Assembly: GCA_023450335.1 (NCBI GenBank)
Contig: JAEXHA010000102.1
Coordinates: forward strand, 1-10,233
Origin: Actinomycetes bacterium
Lineage (GTDB): Bacteria > Actinomycetota > Actinomycetes > Actinomycetales > Microbacteriaceae
DNA length: 10,233 bases
Direction: 5' to 3'
The translations under genes were made by a program, and so were the position numbers. A model generated the notes under the pieces. That model had not been told where the DNA came from. It did not search any database and saw nothing but the letters and a program-made list of their open reading frames with translations. Positions 5,385 to 10,233 of the stretch are shown here, piece by piece (the first letter of the stretch is position 1; each line of letters opens with the position of its first letter).

Positions 5385-7849
5385 CCGACCCCGCCGAGCG
5401 ATTCGCCCGCGCCGAGGCCGCCGCCGCCCACCCGGTGACAGCGGCCTTCGCCGCGGCCCAGCCTTTCGATCTCGACGAGTTCCAGATCGCCGGATGCCAC
5501 GCGCTCGAAGACGACCGCAGCGTGCTGGTGGCCGCTCCCACCGGCGCGGGCAAGACGATCGTCGGCGAGTTCGCCGTGCATCTGGCCATGCGCGATCCCG
5601 GTGCCAAGGCGTTCTACACGACACCGATGAAAGCGCTGTCGAACCAGAAGTTCCGCGAGCTGCAGGCCGTGTACGGCGAATCCGAGGTGGGGCTGCTCAC
5701 CGGCGACACGAACATCAACGGCAATGCGCGCGTCGTGGTGATGACCACCGAGGTGCTGCGCAACATGCTCTACGCCGACTCGCCGGCGCTGCAGGGGCTG
5801 CGGTACGTCGTCATGGATGAGGTGCATTTCCTCGCCGACCGCTTCCGCGGCGCGGTGTGGGAAGAGGTCATCATCCACCTCTCGTCGGCGGTGCGCCTGG
5901 TGTCGCTGTCGGCCACCGTGTCCAACGCCGAGGAGTTCGGCGACTGGCTCGACACCGTGCGCGGAGACACCGCCGTCATCGTGTCGGAGACACGGCCGGT
6001 GCCGCTGGAGCAGCACGTGCTGGTGCGCGGCGACCTGCTGCCGCTGTTCGACGACCGCGCCGGCGTGGCCACCGCGCAGGTCAACCAGGAGCTCACCCGC
6101 ATCCGCTCGGTCAAGGCGCAGACCTTCGAGAGCAATCGGCGGGCCCAGCAGTTCCGCTCCGGCGGCGGTTACGAAGCCGGCCGGCGCCGCCCGCAGAAGG
6201 GCGGCCGGCGCCCCGTGCGCGCGGCGAACATCCAGCGCATCGAGCGGATCGACCGCCCCGACGTCGTCGAGCTGCTGCGGCGCTCCAATCTGCTGCCGGC
6301 GATCTTCTTCATCTTCAGCCGGGCCGGCTGCGACGCCGCCGTGCAGCAGGTGCGGCGCGCCGGCATCCGTCTGACCACCCGCGACGAGCGCGACCTCATC
6401 CGTCAGATCGTCGACGCACGCACCCGCACCCTGCACGACGAGGACCTCGCGGTGCTCGGGTTCTGGGAGTGGAAGGAGAACCTCGAGCGCGGGGTCGCCG
6501 CCCACCACGCCGGACTCTTGCCGGCGTTCAAGGAGATCGTCGAGGAACTGTTCCAGCGCAAGCTCGTCAAGGCCGTGTTCGCCACCGAGACGCTCGCGTT
6601 GGGCATCAATATGCCCGCCCGCACCGTCGTCCTCGAGAAGCTCGAGAAGTTCAACGGCGAGGCCCGCGTGGCCATCACAGCGGGGGAGTACACCCAGCTC
6701 ACCGGTCGTGCCGGCCGCCGCGGCATCGACGTCGAGGGGCACGCCGTCATCCAGTGGACCGAGGGACTCGATCCGCAGGCGGTGGCAGCCCTCGCCTCCC
6801 GCCGCACATATCCGCTCAACTCGAGCTTCCGGCCCACCTACAACATGGCCGTGAATCTCATCGACGGCTTCGGTCGCGCGCGGGCGCGGAAGATCCTCGA
6901 GTCCTCCTTCGCCCAGTTCCAGGCCGACCGGGCCGTCGTGGGGCTGGCGCAGCAGGTGAAGGATGCCGAGCAGTCACTGGCCGGATATGCCGATGCCATG
7001 CGCTGCGACCGCGGCGATTTCACCGAGTACGCGACAATGCGGCGCGAACTCAGCGAGCTGGAGAAGAGCGGGCGCGGCGAGACGTCGCACGCGGCACGGC
7101 AGAAGCGGCAGCAGCAGGTCCAGACGCTGCGGCGCCGACTGCAGCGGCACCCGTGCCACAGCTGCCCCGATCGTGAGCACCACGCCCGCTGGGGCGAGCG
7201 CTATGCGCGCCTGGAGCGCAAGACCGAGAAGCTGCGCCGCCAGATCGCGACGCGCACCGGCACGGTCGCGCGCGTGTTCGATCGCGTCGTCGATGTGCTC
7301 TCGGCGCTCGACTACGTCGCGTTCGAGCCCGACGGTGCCACGCGGCTCACCGACGCCGGCCGCACGATGCGCCGCATCTACGGCGAGCGCGACCTGCTGG
7401 TGGCCGAGTCGCTGCGCCGCCGGCTCTGGGACCAGCTCGACGCGCCCGGCCTCGCGGCGCTGGCCTCGTGTCTGGTCTATGAGCCCCGGGGCGACGCCGG
7501 CGACGCCGAGGTGCGGGCACTGCCGCGGGGGCCGTTCCGTCAGGCGCTCAGTGAGACGCAGGACCTGTGGGCGCGGCTCGACGACCTCGAGCGCGATCAT
7601 CGCCTGTCCGGCTCCGAACCGGTCGCGACCGGTCTTGCACCGGCGATGTACGCCTGGGCGCGAGGGATGCCGCTGGACGGCGTGCTGGATGCGGCCGGCA
7701 TGGCGGCGGGGGACTTCGTGCGGTGGACCAAGCAGGTGATCGACCTGCTCGACCAGCTGTCGATGGTCGCCGACCCACCGGTGGCCACCACGGCGCGGCG
7801 CGCGCTGGAGGCGGTACGCCGCGGCATCGTCGACTACAGCTCGGTGTGA
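5381..7849 (+). CDS. helY: Ski2-like superfamily 2 RNA helicase HelY
   Basis: HelY is an ATP-dependent helicase of the Ski2/Mtr4/Dob1 group, conserved in actinobacteria and thought to act in RNA processing or decay; its exact substrate is not established. The 822-residue protein shows motif I APTGAGKT (52-59), TTPMKALSNQK (80-90), motif II DEVH (146-149), motif III SAT (177-179), and motif VI QLTGRAGRRG (439-448). A helical C-terminal DSHCT-type region follows. A basic Arg/Gly-rich insert (about 258-283) separates the two RecA-like domains. A CxxC pair (Cys592, Cys595) lies in HPCHSCPDREHHARW. It is shorter than the mycobacterial HelY of about 900 residues, but all core motifs are present. 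The GTG at 5381 overlaps the tatC stop by 4 bases. The tatA-tatC-helY order is the same as in Mycobacterium tuberculosis. Whether it shares a function with Tat export or is only co-transcribed is unknown. Confidence 0.94.
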   Translation: MTDPAERFARAEAAAAHPVTAAFAAAQPFDLDEFQIAGCHALEDDRSVLVAAPTGAGKTIVGEFAVHLAMRDPGAKAFYTTPMKALSNQKFRELQAVYGESEVGLLTGDTNINGNARVVVMTTEVLRNMLYADSPALQGLRYVVMDEVHFLADRFRGAVWEEVIIHLSSAVRLVSLSATVSNAEEFGDWLDTVRGDTAVIVSETRPVPLEQHVLVRGDLLPLFDDRAGVATAQVNQELTRIRSVKAQTFESNRRAQQFRSGGGYEAGRRRPQKGGRRPVRAANIQRIERIDRPDVVELLRRSNLLPAIFFIFSRAGCDAAVQQVRRAGIRLTTRDERDLIRQIVDARTRTLHDEDLAVLGFWEWKENLERGVAAHHAGLLPAFKEIVEELFQRKLVKAVFATETLALGINMPARTVVLEKLEKFNGEARVAITAGEYTQLTGRAGRRGIDVEGHAVIQWTEGLDPQAVAALASRRTYPLNSSFRPTYNMAVNLIDGFGRARARKILESSFAQFQADRAVVGLAQQVKDAEQSLAGYADAMRCDRGDFTEYATMRRELSELEKSGRGETSHAARQKRQQQVQTLRRRLQRHPCHSCPDREHHARWGERYARLERKTEKLRRQIATRTGTVARVFDRVVDVLSALDYVAFEPDGATRLTDAGRTMRRIYGERDLLVAESLRRRLWDQLDAPGLAALASCLVYEPRGDAGDAEVRALPRGPFRQALSETQDLWARLDDLERDHRLSGSEPVATGLAPAMYAWARGMPLDGVLDAAGMAAGDFVRWTKQVIDLLDQLSMVADPPVATTARRALEAVRRGIVDYSSV

Positions 7850-7899
7850 CCCACGGGTCGCAGGCAGCGCCCTGTCAGGCGACGGCGGGCCGCACCGCT

Positions 7900-7912
7900 T
7901 AGGCTCGATGCG
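7900..7912 (+). promoter_or_regulatory. Probable -10 element for leaderless transcription of lnt
   Basis: TAGGCT at 7900-7905 is followed by 6 bases and the lnt GTG at 7912, the same geometry as before the FKBP gene and pafB. The 62-base gap after helY has no Shine-Dalgarno next to this GTG and no clear -35. It indicates that lnt has its own promoter rather than depending on the tat-helY transcript. Confidence 0.6.
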
Positions 7913-9474
7913 TGCCCGATCGCCCTCGCCCGCTGCTGCCGATGTGGTTCGCACTCATGGCCGCCGTGGTCGGCGGAGCAGTGCTCGACCTCGCATTTCC
8001 CGACGTCGGCTGGTGGCCGTTGGCGTTCGTCGGCGTGGGCTTGTCGCTCGTGTCGCTCATCGGCCGGTCGGCCGGGGGCGCGTTCGTCGTCGGATTCGTG
8101 TTCGCGGCATCCTTCTACCTCATTCACATCGTGTGGATCACCCGGTACCTCGGCGTCGTGCCCTGGTTCGCCCTGGCCGGCGTCGAGACGCTGCTGAGCG
8201 CCGTCGGCGCGATCGGTGTCACCCTGGCCTACCGGTGGATGCCGAGGCTCGCAGCGGGGCGCTGGGGGCGTTTGGTGGCCCTTCCCGTCCTCGTGGCGGG
8301 GCTGTGGACCGCGCGCGAGCAGTTTCTCGGCTCATGGCCGTACACGGGGTTCCCCTGGGGACGCATCGGCATGAGCCAGTCCGAGAGCCCGTTGGCGGAG
8401 CTCGTCTCGTGGACGGGCGTGAGCGGACTGACCTTCGTCATGGTGTTCGTCGTGGCCGCGCTCATCGAATGGGCGCGGCGGTGGCAATGGCGCGACCTTC
8501 GCACGGCGGTGCCGGTGGCGGTCGCGGCGGCGGTGCTGGTGACGGTGCCGCAGTTTCCCACGGTGGATGCCGGGACGATGCGTGTGGGTGCTGTGCAGGG
8601 CAACGGTCCCGCGGGGTACTTCGACGACCGTGAGCCCTACGGCATACTCGACGCGCAGCTGGCTGCGACCGAGCCGCTACTGGAGGAAGATCTGGATGTG
8701 CTCCTGTGGCCGGAGGGCGGCATCGATGCCGACCCGACCCACAACGATTCGGTGGCGCGCGTGCTCGACCGCTTGTCGGCCCGGCTGGACGCACCACTCA
8801 TCGTCAATGCCGCCACGACGCGCGGTGAGCAGGTGTTCAACACCTCGATGCTGTGGCGGAACGGCGCCGAGAACCCCGTCGCGTATCACGACAAGTCACA
8901 CCCGGTGCCGATGGGCGAGTACGTGCCCGACCGCTGGTTCTACGAGATGCTCGCCCCTGACCTCATCGGTCTCATCCAGCGCGAGTACACGCCGGGCACG
9001 AACCCGCCGTTCTTCGACGTCGACGGCGTCGGCGTGGGCCTGGCCATTTGCTTCGATGTCATCTACGACGACGTCATCTGGCAGGGCGCCCGCGAAGGCG
9101 CCGAGATCTACATGTTCCAGACCAACAACGCCGATTTCCGCGACACCGACGAGAACCTGCAGCAATTGGCGTTCGCGCGCATGCGCGCCATCGAGACCGG
9201 CCGTGCGGTCGTGAACCTCTCCACAGTCGGCACGAGCCAGGTCATCGCCCCCGACGGATCGACGATGCAAGCGCTGCCGGCGGCGGAGGCCGGGGCGATG
9301 CTCACCGACGTGCCGTTGCGCAGCGGATTGACCGCCGCAGTGGTCGTGGGTCCGTGGCTGCAGCTGCTGCTGGGTTGGGGAAGCGCGCTGGCGCTGCTGG
9401 TGGTCGCCTTCGCCGTGCGGCGCCCGGGGACAGCGAAGACCCCGGCCTCGGATGAGACCGGGGTCGACAGCTGA
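7912..9474 (+). CDS. lnt: Apolipoprotein N-acyltransferase Lnt
   Basis: Lnt moves an acyl chain from a phospholipid to the N-terminal cysteine of lipoproteins, the last step of lipoprotein maturation, in the cytoplasmic membrane. The 520-residue protein has about six N-terminal membrane segments (residues 10-210), the Lnt signature WPYTGFPWGRIG (142-153), and an outward nitrilase-like domain (about 222-470). One C-terminal membrane segment follows (about 473-498). The catalytic triad is visible: Glu268 in WPEGG, Lys328 in YHDKSHPVPMGEYVP, and Cys380 in AICFD, matching E. coli Glu267, Lys335 and Cys387. The GTG start is set by the leaderless-type -10 six bases upstream. In M. tuberculosis this domain is fused to the polyprenol-phosphate mannosyltransferase Ppm1, next to rbpA. 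Here the protein ends after the membrane segment with no glycosyltransferase. It converges on rbpA with 3 bases between stop codons. Confidence 0.95.
   Translation: MPDRPRPLLPMWFALMAAVVGGAVLDLAFPDVGWWPLAFVGVGLSLVSLIGRSAGGAFVVGFVFAASFYLIHIVWITRYLGVVPWFALAGVETLLSAVGAIGVTLAYRWMPRLAAGRWGRLVALPVLVAGLWTAREQFLGSWPYTGFPWGRIGMSQSESPLAELVSWTGVSGLTFVMVFVVAALIEWARRWQWRDLRTAVPVAVAAAVLVTVPQFPTVDAGTMRVGAVQGNGPAGYFDDREPYGILDAQLAATEPLLEEDLDVLLWPEGGIDADPTHNDSVARVLDRLSARLDAPLIVNAATTRGEQVFNTSMLWRNGAENPVAYHDKSHPVPMGEYVPDRWFYEMLAPDLIGLIQREYTPGTNPPFFDVDGVGVGLAICFDVIYDDVIWQGAREGAEIYMFQTNNADFRDTDENLQQLAFARMRAIETGRAVVNLSTVGTSQVIAPDGSTMQALPAAEAGAMLTDVPLRSGLTAAVVVGPWLQLLLGWGSALALLVVAFAVRRPGTAKTPASDETGVDS
9438..9465. terminator. 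Strong hairpin at the lnt/rbpA junction, possible bidirectional terminator
   Basis: GACCCCGG (9438-9445) pairs perfectly with CCGGGGTC (9458-9465). Inside it, after one mismatch, CTC pairs with GAG around a GGAT loop. The hairpin lies in the last codons of lnt, just before the two convergent stop codons. No T-run follows on either strand, so it is not a canonical intrinsic terminator. Terminator function is inferred from stem strength and position only. Confidence 0.5.
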
Positions 9475-9477
9475 CGA

Positions 9478-9846
9478 TCAGGCGCTGAGCTTGGCGTTGC
9501 CGCCGCGACGCTCGCGGAGCAGGGCGAGGCGCTCTTCGAGCAGCTCCTCCAGCTCAGGGATCGTGCGGCGCTCCATGAGCATGTCCCAGTGGGTGCGGGC
9601 GACCTTGTCGCCCGAGTGGTCGACTTCGGCGACGCCCTCGCCGACGCGGCGCAGAGCCTCGGCGCCGCAGGTGCGGCACTCCCATGCGTCGGGCACTTCG
9701 GCGTCCGCCGCAAAAGTCAGTACGGTCTCGCGCTCGCACTGGGTGCAAACGTAGGTGTGGTTCGCGCGCTCATGAAAAACGACGCCCTCTTCGCTCTGTA
9801 GGCTGGAGGCGCCGATCCGTGAGCCACGCAGGCTGCGATCTGCCAT
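9478..9846 (-). CDS. rbpA: RNA polymerase-binding protein RbpA
   Basis: RbpA is an actinobacterial transcription factor that binds the principal sigma factor and RNA polymerase core and stabilises the open promoter complex. The 122-residue protein begins with a flexible N-terminal tail (about 1-25; MADRSLRGSRIGA). A small beta domain follows with two Cys pairs, C34/C37 in YVCTQCERE and C57/C60 in WECRTCG, expected to hold zinc as in Streptomyces RbpA. Next come the basic linker near VDHSGDKVARTHWDML (75-90) and the sigma-interacting helices (about 91-118; RRTIPELEELLEERL). Length and motifs match the family well. The start is supported by AGAGGA 9 bases upstream. The gene points toward lnt, the same lnt/rbpA adjacency as M. 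tuberculosis ppm1/rbpA. In Streptomyces rbpA is under the thiol-stress sigma factor sigma-R, and a partial match to such a promoter is upstream. Confidence 0.96.
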   Translation of the reverse strand: MADRSLRGSRIGASSLQSEEGVVFHERANHTYVCTQCERETVLTFAADAEVPDAWECRTCGAEALRRVGEGVAEVDHSGDKVARTHWDMLMERRTIPELEELLEERLALLRERRGGNAKLSA

Positions 9847-9853
9847 TGTGTGG

Positions 9854-9860
9854 TCCTCTC
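9854..9860 (-). promoter_or_regulatory. Ribosome binding site of rbpA
   Basis: Read on the - strand the site is GAGAGGA, ending 7 bases before the ATG at 9846. It is one of the few clear Shine-Dalgarno sequences in the window and fixes the rbpA start. Confidence 0.6.
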
Positions 9861-9875
9861 GTCGTCCTCAGGTAT

Positions 9876-9901
9876 AACGCGTCCACCTGTGCGGATCATC
9901 C
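9876..9901 (-). promoter_or_regulatory. Candidate rbpA promoter, partly like sigma-R/sigma-H type
   Basis: On the - strand, GGATG (9901-9897) is followed by 18 bases and GTT (9878-9876). The sigma-R/sigma-H consensus is GGAA(T/C), 18-19 bases, GTT; the match is GGA plus exact GTT and spacing, with two -35 bases off. TATACC in the same place (9875-9870) could instead serve a housekeeping -10. Transcription from either would give a short leader carrying the rbpA Shine-Dalgarno. A perfect 5+1+5 palindrome (CGGAT-C-ATCCG, 9892-9902) overlaps the -35. Confidence 0.4.
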
Positions 9902-9920
9902 GAGGAAGCTGGGTGGGCGG

Positions 9921-9935
9921 CGGCTTTCACAGCCG
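9921..9935 (-). other. Weak inverted repeat downstream of the phosphodiesterase gene
   Basis: CGGCT and AGCCG face each other across a 5-base loop in the 106-base gap between the phosphodiesterase stop and rbpA. No T-run follows. It may be a weak terminator or chance; a separate 10-base palindrome (TCAGGCCTGA, 9940-9949) sits between it and the stop codon. Confidence 0.25.
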
Positions 9936-9952
9936 ATCTTCAGGCCTGACCT

Positions 9953-10233
9953 TCACGCCCGGCGCGCCACCGTCGAGAGGGCGAGATCGGTCCGGTCGGT
10001 GACGATCCCGTCGACCCCCATATCGAGCAATCGATCCATGTCGGCTGCGTCGTTGACCGTCCACACGTGCACCTCGACCCCGGCGCGATGCGCGGCGGCG
10101 ACCAGTCGTCGGGTGAGCACGGGCACGCGCCGGTGCCGCTCGGGGATCTGCAGTGCATCGATGCCGGTCAGAGCGCGGCGCACGAGCCGATCCGATCGCG
10201 CGGCCACGGCCGCCAGCACGCGCATCATGGTGC
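9953..10233 (-). CDS. Glycerophosphodiester phosphodiesterase family protein, C-terminal part
   Basis: Only the last 93 or so residues are in the window; the frame stays open to the right edge, so the start and the metal-binding HRG/E-x-N catalytic motifs are outside. The visible part is typical of the GDPD family's TIM-barrel end. VEVHVWTVNDAADMDRL carries the WTVN strand, and MGVDGIVTDRTDLAL is the closing GVDGI-TD-PDL motif. Enzymes of this family cleave glycerophosphodiesters to an alcohol and glycerol 3-phosphate. An upstream ATG pair near 10228 is internal, because sequence before it remains open and a 91-residue protein would lack the active site. It lies upstream of rbpA on the same strand, separated by 106 bases that include a probable rbpA promoter. 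No signal peptide can be judged. Confidence 0.88.
   Translation of the reverse strand, partial: TMMRVLAAVAARSDRLVRRALTGIDALQIPERHRRVPVLTRRLVAAAHRAGVEVHVWTVNDAADMDRLLDMGVDGIVTDRTDLALSTVARRA

Noticed and set aside
5084..6742. Long open frame on the - strand (552 codons) across tatC and helY
   Set aside because: Composition is low-complexity, with no motif or ribosome binding site. The + strand carries clear TatC and HelY motifs over the same bases.
7848..7859. GACCC-AC-GGGTC palindrome just after helY as a terminator
   Set aside because: The 2-base loop is too small for a stable hairpin and no T-run follows. Probably chance in GC-rich sequence.
7872..7905. CTGTCAGGC upstream of lnt as a PafBC-dependent (RecA-NDp type) promoter
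   Set aside because: It resembles the TTGTC-type element, but the gap to the TAGGCT is about 19 bases rather than about 8, so the spacing does not fit the known motif.
10226..10228. ATG near 10228 as the start of a 91-residue protein
   Set aside because: The frame continues to the window edge and the product would lack the catalytic part of the phosphodiesterase family, so it is an internal methionine of a gene cut by the window.
1..10233. A new defence, mobile or biosynthetic system
   Set aside because: Every sizeable open stretch is accounted for by a conserved housekeeping family. No integrase, transposase, repeat array, unusual composition or unexplained gene was seen.

Overview
The window is very GC-rich and almost fully coding. 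It reads as chromosomal core sequence from a high-GC actinobacterium, most probably Microbacteriaceae (Microbacterium-like). The evidence is gene content and order (TrmI, PafB, PafC, TatA, TatC, HelY, Lnt, RbpA), frequent GTG starts, 4-base stop/start overlaps, and TANNNT -10 elements set a fixed distance before GTG codons. The genus is an inference; the phylum is secure. No RNA gene, insertion sequence, phage gene, CRISPR array or toxin-antitoxin module was seen, and base composition and codon use look uniform.

Layout, all + strand up to 9474: the 3' end of a HAD-family phosphatase overlaps trmI (tRNA m1A58 methyltransferase). Next is a secreted FKBP-type peptidyl-prolyl isomerase lipoprotein. 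The paired WYL-domain regulators pafB and pafC follow, overlapping by 4 bases. tatA and tatC encode a TatAC twin-arginine export system. helY is a Ski2-like RNA helicase overlapping tatC, and lnt is an apolipoprotein N-acyltransferase. On the - strand, converging on lnt with a 3-base gap, is rbpA (RNA polymerase-binding protein). Upstream of rbpA lies the 3' part of a glycerophosphodiester phosphodiesterase that runs off the right edge.

The genes fall into four functional groups: RNA modification and processing (TrmI, HelY), transcription control (PafBC, which in mycobacteria activates the DNA damage response, and RbpA), protein export (TatA, TatC), and envelope lipoproteins (FKBP lipoprotein, Lnt). 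The order follows the mycobacterial trmI / proteasome / pafABC / tatAC / helY neighbourhood. However, the proteasome and pupylation genes that lie between trmI and pafB in mycobacteria are absent here, and a single FKBP gene occupies the gap.

I did not find an undescribed system. The points most worth a second look are three GTG starts each placed exactly 6 bases after a TANNNT element (leaderless transcription), PafBC persisting without the local proteasome genes, a strong hairpin encoded in the last codons of lnt, a possible sigma-R/sigma-H-type promoter for rbpA, and a TatC without the glutamate equivalent to E. coli Glu170.
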